The notes: generated from the sequence alone by a model not told the origin. A stretch of 64,000 bases of DNA from an uncultured Oscillospiraceae bacterium (GCA_947632175.1 CANROC010000005.1:114830-178829), one strand, 5' to 3'; positions 45,700 through 54,298 are shown, counted from the first letter of the stretch. Made by a program: numbers and translations.

Positions 45700-46347
45700 C
45701 TAAACCTCGGCCCGGACCGTGCGGGTATTGCCCCAGCGGGCCATGATCTCCGCCCGGGAAAAGCCGGCCTTGCGCAAAATATCCAGCTCGTGCTCCACCG
45801 TCAGGGGCGTGTCGTAATGGTACGACCCGGGCGGCAGGCCCTCCGCCCGCCTCAGACGGCGCAAATCCTCGAAATACGCCCTCTCCAGCGCCTCGCTCCC
45901 GGCAAAGTAGTCCGTGAGGATAAAAACCCCCTCCGGCTTGAGCGCCGCCCGCAGCCGCCGGTAAAGGCCCAGCTTCGCCTCCGCCGGGAAGTGGTGCAGG
46001 GACTCCACCGACACCGCCGCGTCGTAGTTTTCTCCCAGCGGCACGTCGAAATAGGAGCCGCAGACAAGCTCCAGCCCCTCGCGGCCGGGAAATTTGCGCC
46101 GGAGGGCCTCCAGCATCCCGGAGGAGAGGTCGATGCCCGTGACCAGGGCGCCGGGGTTCACCCGGAAATACGCCTCCAGCTCCAGCCCCGTGCCACAGCC
46201 CAGGTCCAGCACCCGGCAGCCGGGCCGCGTTGGCAGGAGCGAGGCGGTGAAGGGGTAAAATGCCCCGCTGCCCTCGATCTCCGCTTTCATGTGCGCGTCG
46301 TACCCGTCCAGCCTCTTTTCAAAAAACGCCGCCATCTCCTCCAGCAT
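45700..46347 (-). CDS. Class I SAM-dependent methyltransferase
   Basis: A 215-residue protein with SAM motif I VLDLGCGTGLELEA (about residue 45) and post-motif GIDLSSGMLEAL (about 71). VSVESLHHFP (about 110) marks the catalytic side of the fold. The substrate is unknown. It lies 8 bp upstream of the TtcA-like gene, so the two are co-transcribed. Confidence 0.82.
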   Translation of the reverse strand: MLEEMAAFFEKRLDGYDAHMKAEIEGSGAFYPFTASLLPTRPGCRVLDLGCGTGLELEAYFRVNPGALVTGIDLSSGMLEALRRKFPGREGLELVCGSYFDVPLGENYDAAVSVESLHHFPAEAKLGLYRRLRAALKPEGVFILTDYFAGSEALERAYFEDLRRLRRAEGLPPGSYHYDTPLTVEHELDILRKAGFSRAEIMARWGNTRTVRAEV

Positions 46348-46359
46348 CGCCGTCGCCTC

Positions 46360-46746
46360 TCAGACCCCCAGAAGGTAAAATCCGTTGTACTTTCTGGCCT
46401 CGTAGAGCCACAAAAGGAGCTTTGTGGACTCCATGGGCTTCCGTTCCAAAACCTCCGCGATAATTTTCTCCGTCAGGCCGGGGTCGTAGTAGTTGATACC
46501 GTACTCGTCCCAGGGGCCGGTTTGGAGATTGTTGTAGGTCCCGCCGGTGAAGATCTCGCCGTACTCCCGGTCAAAAAGCGCCGTATCGTCCCCGGGAATG
46601 TAGAGGGAGTCGTCCCGCCAGAACTCCACTTTGTCCACGATCCGCTTCACAGGCGTCCCGGCGGGGCGGCGGCAAAATTGCAGCTCGTAAAAATCCCCGC
46701 CTCCGAAGGCCCTGCGCTCGTCCTGATTCCTGAAACGGTAAAACAT
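46360..46746 (-). CDS. Conserved-looking protein of unknown function
   Basis: A 128-residue soluble protein rich in aromatic and acidic residues (FGGGDFYELQF, DREYGEIFTGGTYNNLQTG). AGGAGG lies directly upstream of the ATG. An extended -10 (TGTGGTATAAT, about 46780) precedes it on the minus strand. No family is recognised. It heads the operon with the methyltransferase, TtcA-like and nfo genes. Confidence 0.6.
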   Translation of the reverse strand: MFYRFRNQDERRAFGGGDFYELQFCRRPAGTPVKRIVDKVEFWRDDSLYIPGDDTALFDREYGEIFTGGTYNNLQTGPWDEYGINYYDPGLTEKIIAEVLERKPMESTKLLLWLYEARKYNGFYLLGV

Positions 46747-46837
46747 ACGCGCCTCCTACGAAAACTTTTAAAAACATTATACCACAACGCGCTTTCATAT
46801 GGTATACTTATTTTATCAACAGCGAAGGAGAACCGCT

Positions 46838-47680
46838 ATGAGAGAGATCGAATGCTCCGAAATAACCGCCACCGTAGAGCGGCTTTGCGTCCGCGCCGCC
46901 ACGGTGCTGACGCCGGATATCGCCCGGGCGCTGGAGCGCGCCGCCGGGGCCGAGCCCTCGGAGGCCGGCCGCGCCGCCCTCACGGATATGGTGGAGAACT
47001 TCAAGTGCGCCGCCGAGAACGGCCTGCCCATCTGCCAGGACACCGGCATGGCGGTGGTGTTCGCCGACGTGGGCCAGGACGTTCACATCGTGGGCGGGGA
47101 CTTCGAGGCCGCCGTCGCCGAGGGCGTCCGCCGGGGGTACGTGAACGGGTACCTCAGAAAATCCGTGGTGGCCGACCCTTTCCGCCGGGTGAACACCAAC
47201 GACAACACCCCGCCGGTGCTCTGGACGCGCCTGGTCCCCGGGGATAAGCTCACCCTCACCGTGGCCCCCAAGGGCTTCGGGAGCGAGAACAAAAGCCGGA
47301 TGAAGATGTTCCTCCCCTCCGCCAGGATCGAGGAGTTTGAGGACTTCATCGCCGAGACGGTCAGCGTCGCCGGCGCGGACCCCTGCCCGCCGGTGATCGT
47401 GGGCGTCGGCATCGGCGGCACCGTGGAGAAGGCCGCCATGATGGCCAAGCTCGCCCTCACCCGCCCCATCGACCGGTGCAGCGAGGACGAATTTTACGCG
47501 GAGATGGAAAAGCGGACGCTTGAAAAGATCAACAAGCTCGGCATCGGCCCCCAGGGCTTCGGCGGACGCACCACCGCTTTAGCGGTGAACATCAACGCCA
47601 CCGCCGCCCACATCGCCGGCACGGCCTGCGTCGTCAACATCGGCTGCCACGTCACCCGCCACGCCACGGCGACGCTGTGA
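46838..47680 (+). CDS. Class I fumarate hydratase (or tartrate dehydratase) alpha subunit
   Basis: A 280-residue Fe-S hydro-lyase alpha subunit. The three cluster Cys regions are visible: PICQDTGMA (about 66), DRCSED (about 216) and NIGCHVTRH (about 269). TGGGIGGT-type and GPQGFGGRTTALAVNI segments match the family. GAAGGAG precedes the ATG. The beta subunit, normally next in a two-gene pair, is not adjacent; hpf follows instead. Fumarase versus tartrate dehydratase cannot be decided here. Confidence 0.88.
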   Translation: MREIECSEITATVERLCVRAATVLTPDIARALERAAGAEPSEAGRAALTDMVENFKCAAENGLPICQDTGMAVVFADVGQDVHIVGGDFEAAVAEGVRRGYVNGYLRKSVVADPFRRVNTNDNTPPVLWTRLVPGDKLTLTVAPKGFGSENKSRMKMFLPSARIEEFEDFIAETVSVAGADPCPPVIVGVGIGGTVEKAAMMAKLALTRPIDRCSEDEFYAEMEKRTLEKINKLGIGPQGFGGRTTALAVNINATAAHIAGTACVVNIGCHVTRHATATL

Positions 47681-47811
47681 GCGGGGGCTTTGGGCAAACC
47701 TCAAAAAATTTTTCAAATTTTACGAAAGTTTTTGTTCATTTTTCACACGGTCTATGGTATAATGCTGGTACGGGGGCCTGACGCCTCCGCATACAGAAAG
47801 GAGTGACGACA

Positions 47812-48348
47812 ATGAGGTTTACTTTTGCCGAGAAGAAGCTGCAGGTCTCCGAGGACGTGAGGGCCTACGCCGAGCGCAAGCTGGGGAAGCTGGACAGGCT
47901 TTTCCGCAGTGAGGCGGACGCGTCGGTCACCTTCTCCATGGAGCGCGGGCGCTTCATCGTCGAGGCCACCATCCGGGCCGGGGGCATGATCTACCGGGTC
48001 ACGGAGACAACGGGGGATATGTACGCCTCAATTGATTCCGCCGCCGCCTCCATCGAGCGGCAGATACGCAAAAACAAGACGCGCCTGGAAAAGCGCCTGC
48101 GGGAGGGCGCCTTCGAGCGGGAGATCAAGCCCGCCGTCCTTGCCCCGGAGGACGACGAGCCGGAGGACTTCTCGGTGGTACGCACCAAGCGCTTCTCCAT
48201 CAAGCCCATGACCGTGGAGGAGGCCATTTTGCAGATGAACCTCCTGGACCACGAGTTCTTCGTCTTCAAAAACCAGGACGAGGAGGACAAGTTTGCCGTC
48301 GTTTACAAGCGCAAAAACGGCGGGTACGGGCTCATAGAAAGCGACTAA
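47812..48348 (+). CDS. hpf: Ribosome hibernation promoting factor, long form
   Basis: A 178-residue protein that dimerises 70S ribosomes into inactive 100S particles. The N-terminal S30AE domain (1-100) contains VSEDVRAYAERKLGKLDRLF. After a linker, the C-terminal dimerisation domain (about 120-178) has RTKRFSIKPMTVEEAILQMN and ends in GGYGLIE. AAAGGAG precedes the ATG. An extended -10 TGGTATAAT is at 47755-47763, about 50 bp upstream. It is followed directly by element E7. Confidence 0.95.
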   Translation: MRFTFAEKKLQVSEDVRAYAERKLGKLDRLFRSEADASVTFSMERGRFIVEATIRAGGMIYRVTETTGDMYASIDSAAASIERQIRKNKTRLEKRLREGAFEREIKPAVLAPEDDEPEDFSVVRTKRFSIKPMTVEEAILQMNLLDHEFFVFKNQDEEDKFAVVYKRKNGGYGLIESD

Positions 48349-48599
48349 AGCTGGCATTGAAAGGGCTTCGCCCTTTCAATGCCAAAGGGAACGTGCGAAA
48401 AAAGTTTTGGAAATGTCTGCGGACATTTCCAAAACTTTTTTCTGCCGTTTTGCTCCGCGCACTCGCTGCGCTCGCACACTCCGCAAAACAAAAGGAATTT
48501 TTTCCGACGTACATGCCGCCGGAAAAAATGGCTCGACAGAGAGTTTTGTCCGCTTTCTTCTGATGTGCGTATTATACCACAAAATGAGCGATTTGTCAA
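48349..48599 (-). repeat. E element copy E7 (complete)
   Basis: From the gene side: hairpin A GGCATTGAAAGGGC / GCCCTTTCAATGCC (48352-48382); hairpin B 48397-48442, a 21-bp stem starting GAAAAAAGTTTTGG; hairpin D GTTTTGC (48447-48453) / GCAAAAC (48483-48489) with an inner GCGAGTG-type stem; hairpin C GGAATTTTTTCCGACG to about 48528; and promoter 48571-48599 reading toward hpf. Confidence 0.85.
48571..48599 (-). promoter_or_regulatory. Consensus promoter within E7
   Basis: Minus strand TTGACA (48594-48599), 17 bp, TATAAT (48571-48576). Confidence 0.8.
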
Positions 48600-49575
48600 G
48601 TATTATTTAGTATTCGTAAGCAAAAAATGTAGGGGTCGCCGTCCCCGGCGACCCGCGTTGCATCCATGGACCCGCCTCGTACACCGCCGTACGGGCCGCT
48701 GCCCACAGCGGCCCTTGCCCCCGATAACCGGGATGTACCGTTTTATCGGAACCGTTCCCGTCCCGCAACGTGGTCACGGGCGGACAATGGGTCCGCCCCT
48801 ACGGGAAATATGGGAGGTTATCCCATTCGACCGACATGGGAGGTCATTGAAACGCGGGCCGCCAGGAGTGGCGGCCCCTACGGCGTAATTGGGGCGGATT
48901 CGTTTTGTTGGAACCGTTCTGTCATCCCACGCTCGCTTCCCCCCTGCCCCCCCCTCCTACGAGGAGGGGGCTCCGAGACGGGGGCGGGCGCGATTTATCG
49001 GAACCGTTGCGACAACTTACCTTGTAGGGGCCGCCACTCCTGGCGGCCCGCCTTTCGTCTATCGACCCGTCCCAATCACCGCCGTAGGGGTCGCCGTCCT
49101 CGGCGACCCGCCCATCGTCTATTGACACGTCCCGACCACCGCCGTACGGGCCACTGCCCACAGCGGCCCATGCCCCCGATAACCGACATGTACCGTTTTA
49201 TCGGGACCGTCCCCGTCACGCAACGTGCCACGGGCGGACACATGGGTCCGCCCCTACAGGGAATGTGGAATGTTATCCCATTCAACCGACATGGGAGGTC
49301 ATCGAAACGCGGGCCGCCAAGAGTGGCGGCCCCTACGGCGTTTATCGGGGGCAATTCGAAACCTGCAACGTGGGGCCGCCGTGGGCGGCGGCCCGTACGG
49401 CGTTGATAGAACGCAACTCAAAACCGTAGGGGCGGACCCATGTGTCCGCCCGTCCCCCGTCCCCGCCGCGCGGGAAAATCCAAAGTTGCGCCGCAAGGCG
49501 CAACCTTTTTCGCCCCCTCCTCGTAGGAGGGGGGCAGGGGGGCAGCGAGCGTTGGATGACGCGATACTTTACTAT
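48600..49575. repeat. Large composite repeat block (about 1 kb)
   Basis: At least eleven GTAGGGG-type modules (about 48630, 48690, 48777, 48855, 49025, 49085, 49144, 49233, 49310, 49373, 49427) in both orientations, in an order that partly repeats the block at 41180-42205. Two CCCCCTCC..GGAGGGGG units (48950-48972 and 49512-49540). No gene is seen. Confidence 0.78.
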
Positions 49576-49579
49576 ACTA

Positions 49580-49601
49580 AAATGTTCCACGTGGAACATT
49601 T
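49580..49601. promoter_or_regulatory. parS-like centromere site
   Basis: AATGTTCCACGTGGAACATT lies within a 22-bp perfect palindrome. The 16-bp core TGTTCCACGTGGAACA (49583-49598) matches the bacterial ParB-binding parS consensus (TGTTNCACGTGNAACA). It sits alone in an AT-rich pocket between a repeat block and the uxaC terminator. Confidence 0.75.
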
Positions 49602-49618
49602 CACTAAACTAAAGTATT

Positions 49619-49642
49619 CGCCCCTCCCAAACGGGAGGGGCG
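49619..49642 (-). terminator. Hairpin after uxaC
   Basis: CGCCCCTCCC, loop, GGGAGGGGCG, followed on the minus strand by AATACTTTAGTTTAG. Confidence 0.6.
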
Positions 49643-49663
49643 ACGGTTAACGGTTCAAGCTTC

Positions 49664-51097
49664 TCACAGCCCGAAGTACCGGACGGCGTTTTTGTAGCTG
49701 ATGCCTTCGACGATCTTCTTGAGGGAGGCGTCGATGTTGGGGTACTCGCCGTTCTCCACCCAACTGCCGATGAGGTTGCACATGATGCGGCGGAAATAGT
49801 CGTGGCGGGCGTAGCTCAAGAAGCTGCGGGAATCCGTGAGCATCCCCACGAAGTTGCCGAGGAGGCCGAGGTTGGCCAGGGAGCGCATCTGGTCCTCCAT
49901 GCCGGACTTGGTGTCGTTGAACCACCAGGCGGAGCCGTGCTGGATCTTGCCGGGGACCTCGTCGGACTGGAAGCAGCCCAGGATGGTGCCGATCTGCTCG
50001 TTGTCGGCGGGGTTGAGGCTGTAGAGGATGGTCTTGGGGCACTCGTTCGTCTCATCGAGAGCCGCCAGCAGGTCCGCGATAGCGCCGCCGCAGGTGTTCT
50101 GGGCGATCATGTCCACGCCGGTGTCGGGGCCCAGCTTCTTGTAGAGGCGGGTGTTGGCGTTGCGCTTGCAGCTGTAGTGGAGCTGCATGCAGATGCCCAG
50201 GCGGTGATATTCGCGCCCCAGGTGCATGAGAATGGCGGTCTGGTACTTCTCCGCCTCTTCAAGGCTGATCTCCTCGCCGGCCATGACCTTCTGGAAGGCG
50301 GCGTTGACGCACTTGGGACAGCCGGGGCGGTAGGGGATGTAGTCGAGGCCGTGGTCGCTGGCGCGGCAGCCGAGAGAGGCGAAGAACTCCAGCCTCTCCG
50401 TAAGGGCGGCGCAGACGTCCTCCACGGTGTCGAGGGACTCCTTGCCCACGCTCCTGGCGAGCTTCCCGATGTACTCGGCAAAGCCCGGCTTTGTGATGTT
50501 GATGGCCTTGTCGGGGCGGTAGGAGGGGGCCACCTTCACCTTGATGGTGGGGTCGGCGGCGATCTTCTCGTGCCACTCCAGAGTGTCGATGGGGTCGTCG
50601 GTGGTGCCGATAAAGGCCACGTTGGCCTTTTCGATGATGCCGCGCACGGTGAGACTGGGGTCGTGCTGGAGCTTGTCGTTGACGAAGTCCCAGCACTCCT
50701 TGGCGTTCTCCACGGTGAGGGGCTTATCGTAGCCGAAGAACTGCCGCAGCTCCAGATTGCACCAGTGGTACATGGGGTTGCCGATGGCCATCTCCAGGGA
50801 CTCCACGAATTTCAAAAACCGCTCATATCCCGGCTTGTGGCCGGTGACGTACTCCTCCGGCACGCCGTTGGAGCGCATGACGCGCCACTTGTAGTGGTCG
50901 CCGAAGTAGGTCCCGTCCGGGTTTTCGCCGCCCAGCCAGACCTCCACGATGTCGTTGAAGCGCCGGTTCTCATAGATCTCCTTGGGGGAGATGTGGCAGT
51001 GGTAGTCCACCAGCGGCTGGTGCTCGGCGTAGTCGTGGAAGAGGTGCTTGGCGGTCTCGGTTTCCAGAAGGAAGTCCTTATCCATAAATTCTTTCAT
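49664..51097 (-). CDS. uxaC: Glucuronate/galacturonate isomerase
   Basis: A 477-residue enzyme that isomerises D-galacturonate to D-tagaturonate (and D-glucuronate to D-fructuronate). The amidohydrolase-like metal motif YHCHISPKEI is near residue 32. ADNEQIGTILGCFQ and RRIMCNLIGSWVENGEYP near the C-terminus are conserved in the UxaC family. GAGGAG lies 8 bp before the ATG. It is the last gene of the hexuronate cluster. Confidence 0.94.
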   Translation of the reverse strand: MKEFMDKDFLLETETAKHLFHDYAEHQPLVDYHCHISPKEIYENRRFNDIVEVWLGGENPDGTYFGDHYKWRVMRSNGVPEEYVTGHKPGYERFLKFVESLEMAIGNPMYHWCNLELRQFFGYDKPLTVENAKECWDFVNDKLQHDPSLTVRGIIEKANVAFIGTTDDPIDTLEWHEKIAADPTIKVKVAPSYRPDKAINITKPGFAEYIGKLARSVGKESLDTVEDVCAALTERLEFFASLGCRASDHGLDYIPYRPGCPKCVNAAFQKVMAGEEISLEEAEKYQTAILMHLGREYHRLGICMQLHYSCKRNANTRLYKKLGPDTGVDMIAQNTCGGAIADLLAALDETNECPKTILYSLNPADNEQIGTILGCFQSDEVPGKIQHGSAWWFNDTKSGMEDQMRSLANLGLLGNFVGMLTDSRSFLSYARHDYFRRIMCNLIGSWVENGEYPNIDASLKKIVEGISYKNAVRYFGL

Positions 51098-51160
51098 ATG
51101 AAATCACTCCTCATTTAAAGCTGCCCGCCCCGTGTTCCGGGACGGGCGCGCCGTTGAAAA

Positions 51161-52249
51161 TTACCGCTTGATGTCGTAGTTCATGTTCATGAGGTTGCGG
51201 ATGCTCTCCACGTCGTCGGTGATGTTGCCGTCGCCGTGGATGGTGTGCTTGATGACGGAGCTGGCCACGGCGAAGTTGATCATGTCCATGGGCTTGTAGT
51301 TCATCATCATGGCGTAGATGAGGCCGCTGGCGAAAGCGTCGCCGCCGCCCACGCGGTCCAGGATGTTGAAGGTGAAGAGCTTACTTTCAAAGGTGTGGCC
51401 CTGGTACCACATGTAGGCCATAAGGCTGTTCTCGGAGCCGGAGTGGGCGTAGCGTACGTGCCGGGCGATGCACTTTATGTTGGGGTACGCCGCCACGAAC
51501 GCCTGGTTGATCTCGTCCTGCTCCTCCCAGCTGGGCTGGCGGGAGATGCCGTCCTTCACGTCGCCCTTCTTGGGGTCGGCGGGGTCCTTGTAGAGGTGGT
51601 AGGGCTCCACGCCGAAGAGCACGTCCACATAGGGCAGGCACTTGGTGCAGTAGTCCCGGGCCTCCTCCCAGCTCCAGAGGAGCGAGCGGAAGTTGCCGTC
51701 GAAGCTGACGGTCATGCCCTTCTCCTTGGCCGCCTTCATCAGCGTCAGGATGAAGTCCCCGCAGGACTGGCTCAGCGCCGGCGTGATGCCGGAAAGGTGC
51801 AGCCAGTCAAAGCCGTCCAGCAGGTAGTTGACGTCCACCTTGGAGAAGTCAAACTCCGAAATGGCGGAGTGCTTCCGGTCGTAGGTGACCTTGCTGGGCC
51901 GGATCCCGTAGCCCGTCTCCAGGTAGTAGGTCCCCAGCCGGTGGGTGGGGGTCTCCTCGGGGGTGGAGAGGATGACGGGGGTACAGTGAACGTCGTTGGA
52001 CCGGAGCATCCTGACGGCGCTCTTGCCCAGGGAGTTGTTGGGCACCACGGAGAAGAAGGTGCTGTCCACGCCGAGATTCGCCAGCGCCAGGGCGATGTTG
52101 GCCTCGGACCCGCCGTAGCTTGCCTCAAACTCGTTGGCGGCGCGGATTTTTTCGTAGTTCGGGGGTGTGAGGCGGAGCATGATCTCGCCAAAGGTGATGA
52201 ACTTCTGTCCGCCCTTGTTGCCCTTCGTTAAGGGGTTGGAATGCTCCAT
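51161..52249 (-). CDS. PfkB-family sugar kinase, KdgK-like (copy 1)
   Basis: A 362-residue ribokinase-fold enzyme, probably phosphorylating 2-keto-3-deoxygluconate. The first PfkB signature region is GGSEANIALALANLG (about 46) and the second is DRVGGGDAFASGLIY (about 296), with the catalytic Asp in GGGD. It lies 12 bp downstream of a second kinase of the same family. Whether both act on KDG is unclear. Confidence 0.85.
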   Translation of the reverse strand: MEHSNPLTKGNKGGQKFITFGEIMLRLTPPNYEKIRAANEFEASYGGSEANIALALANLGVDSTFFSVVPNNSLGKSAVRMLRSNDVHCTPVILSTPEETPTHRLGTYYLETGYGIRPSKVTYDRKHSAISEFDFSKVDVNYLLDGFDWLHLSGITPALSQSCGDFILTLMKAAKEKGMTVSFDGNFRSLLWSWEEARDYCTKCLPYVDVLFGVEPYHLYKDPADPKKGDVKDGISRQPSWEEQDEINQAFVAAYPNIKCIARHVRYAHSGSENSLMAYMWYQGHTFESKLFTFNILDRVGGGDAFASGLIYAMMMNYKPMDMINFAVASSVIKHTIHGDGNITDDVESIRNLMNMNYDIKR

Positions 52250-52261
52250 CTCAGGCCCTCC

Positions 52262-53287
52262 TTACCGCTGGACGCGTCCGGAGGCGTCGCCGCCGGCCAG
52301 CTTTTCCACCTCGGGGACGGTGGCGAAGTTGTAGTCGCCCTCGATGGAGTGCTTCAGCGCGGAGGCCGCCACGGCGAACTCCACGGCGCTCTGGGTGTTG
52401 TGGCCGGTGAGCAGGGCGTAGATGAGCCCGCCGCCGAAGCTGTCGCCGCCGCCGATGCGGTCGATGATGTGGAGGTGATAGAGCTTGGAGAAGCAGTACT
52501 CGTCGGACTTCACGTCGTAGAGCATGGCGCTCCAGTCGTTGTCAAAGGCGCTCTTGCTCTCCCGGAGGGTGATGGCGACCTTCTCAAAGCCGAACTTGTC
52601 CGCCAGCTGACGGGCCACGGACTTGTAGCCCTCCTTGTTGAGAGTCCCGGCGGTGATGTCGGTGGCCTCGGCCTCGATACCGAAGACGTCCTTGGCGTCC
52701 TCCTCGTTGGAGATGCACACGTCCACGTACTGGCAAAGCTCGGTCATAGCGGCCCTCGCCTGATCCCGGGTCCACAGCTTGCCGCGGTAGTTGAGGTCGC
52801 AGGAGATCTTGACGCCCCGCTCCTTGGCGGCCTTGCAGGCGTCCAGGCACGCGGCGACCATGTTGGGCCCCAGGGCCGGGGTGATGCCGGTGAAGTGGAA
52901 CCAGTCCGCGCCCTCGAAGATGTCGTCCCAGTTAAATTCGGCGGGGTCCGCCTCCTGAATGGCGGAGTGGGCGCGGTCGTAGATGCAGACGCTGGGCCTC
53001 TGGGAGGCGCCCTTTTCGTTGAAGTAGATGCCCACCCGGTCGCCGCCCCGGACGATCTTGGTGGTGTCCACGCCGTAGCGGCGCAGGGAGTTGACCGCCG
53101 CCTGGCCGATGGCGTGGGCGGGGAGCTTGGTGACAAAGACGGCGTGGGCGCCGTAGTTGGCCAGCGACACGGCCACGTTGGCCTCGCCGCCGCCGAAGGT
53201 GAACTCCAGGTGGTCGGCCTGGACAAAGCGCTCGTAGTTATAGGGCTGGAGCCGGATCATGAGCTCGCCGAAGGTCACAACTTTCAT
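52262..53287 (-). CDS. kdgK: 2-keto-3-deoxygluconate kinase (copy 2)
   Basis: A 341-residue PfkB-family kinase starting MKVVTFGELMIRLQPYNYER, with GGGEANVAVSLANYG (about 33), DLNYRGKLW (about 163) and DRIGGGDSFGGGLIYALL (about 275). It follows eda by 48 bp. The N-terminus and context fit conversion of KDG to KDPG, the substrate of the neighbouring aldolase. Confidence 0.88.
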   Translation of the reverse strand: MKVVTFGELMIRLQPYNYERFVQADHLEFTFGGGEANVAVSLANYGAHAVFVTKLPAHAIGQAAVNSLRRYGVDTTKIVRGGDRVGIYFNEKGASQRPSVCIYDRAHSAIQEADPAEFNWDDIFEGADWFHFTGITPALGPNMVAACLDACKAAKERGVKISCDLNYRGKLWTRDQARAAMTELCQYVDVCISNEEDAKDVFGIEAEATDITAGTLNKEGYKSVARQLADKFGFEKVAITLRESKSAFDNDWSAMLYDVKSDEYCFSKLYHLHIIDRIGGGDSFGGGLIYALLTGHNTQSAVEFAVAASALKHSIEGDYNFATVPEVEKLAGGDASGRVQR

Positions 53288-53335
53288 AGGGGGTGTTTCT
53301 CCTTTTTCAATGAAATTTAGATTTTTGCGTTCAGC

Positions 53336-54298
53336 TTATTTCTTCATGACGTGGATGGCGAAGCCGCCGATCTCGCCCTTGAGGTAGATGTTCTTGGTTT
53401 GCCCCTTGTCGTTGTAGGAGGCGGAGCTTTCGTCGAACTCCACGCCCTGGCGGCTCAGGTGATAGATGGCGCGGTCCACGCTGTTGGCGCCGATGCCGAT
53501 GTGGCCGTTCTTGCCCCGGCCGGGCTTCTTCATGCACTCCACGATGGTCCCGGCAAAGTCGGAGCTGTTCCCCGCCTTGTAGGGGAGGTCAAAGAGGGCG
53601 CAGAACTGCTTGGCCACGTGCTCGGCCTCCTCGGGATCGGCGCAGTTGACGCCCACGTGCATGAGCGAAAGGCCCAGCATGGTCTTCACGGCCTCCTTGC
53701 AGATGGCGGTGATCTCGTCCCAGCGCTCGTTGTCGATGAGCTCGGGCTTGACCATCCAGGTGCCGCCGCAGGCCACGATCTGGTCGAAGGAGAGGTAGTC
53801 CATCAGGTTCTTGGTGGTGACGCCGCCGGTGGGCATCCACTTCAGCTTCTTGTAGGGTCCGGCCAGGGCCTTTATTTTGGCGATGCCGCCGTTTTGCTCG
53901 GCGGGGAAGAACTTGACGACGTCGAGGCCTAAGGCCATGGCCTGCTCCATCTCACCGCCGGTGGCGGTGCCGGGGAGCATCAGCGCGCCCTTAGAAAGGC
54001 CGTACTTGACCATCTCGGGGTTGAAGCCGGGGGAGACGATGAACTTGCTGCCCGCGTCCAGGGCTCGGTCCAGCTGCTCGGGAGTGAGGACGGTGCCGGC
54101 GCCTACCAGCATCTCCGGGACCTCGGCGGTGATGGCCCGCATGGCGTCCTCGGCGGCGGCGGTGCGGAAGGTCACCTCGGCGGTGGGCAGGCCGCCGGCC
54201 ACCAGGGCCTTGGCCAGGGGCACGGCCTTGCTGGCGTCGTTGATGGCCACCACGGGCACGATGCCGATGTTGGAAATGGTTTTCAAAATCTCATTCAT
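53336..54298 (-). CDS. eda: KDPG/KHG aldolase fused to a VOC domain
   Basis: About 320 residues from the ATG at 54298, preceded by AGGAGGG. Residues 1-213 form the KDPG aldolase: EVTFRT (about 43), GAGTVLT (about 71), VSPGFN (about 92) and the Schiff-base region FFPAE and WMPTGGV (about 138-165). Residues about 218-320 add a glyoxalase/VOC-like domain (MHVGVNCADPEEAEHVAKQF, with GGFAIHVMKK at the end). Typical Eda proteins end near residue 213. The aldolase splits KDPG to pyruvate and glyceraldehyde-3-phosphate. Confidence 0.9.
   Translation of the reverse strand: MNEILKTISNIGIVPVVAINDASKAVPLAKALVAGGLPTAEVTFRTAAAEDAMRAITAEVPEMLVGAGTVLTPEQLDRALDAGSKFIVSPGFNPEMVKYGLSKGALMLPGTATGGEMEQAMALGLDVVKFFPAEQNGGIAKIKALAGPYKKLKWMPTGGVTTKNLMDYLSFDQIVACGGTWMVKPELIDNERWDEITAICKEAVKTMLGLSLMHVGVNCADPEEAEHVAKQFCALFDLPYKAGNSSDFAGTIVECMKKPGRGKNGHIGIGANSVDRAIYHLSRQGVEFDESSASYNDKGQTKNIYLKGEIGGFAIHVMKK

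Noticed and set aside
48666..49406. Frames of up to about 246 codons inside the 48.6-49.6 kb block
   Set aside because: They are made of repeat modules that recur elsewhere in several phases, so they are not conserved coding sequence.
48600..49575. CRISPR array
   Set aside because: Repeats are not evenly spaced, alternate in orientation, and have no unique equal-length spacers; no cas genes are present.
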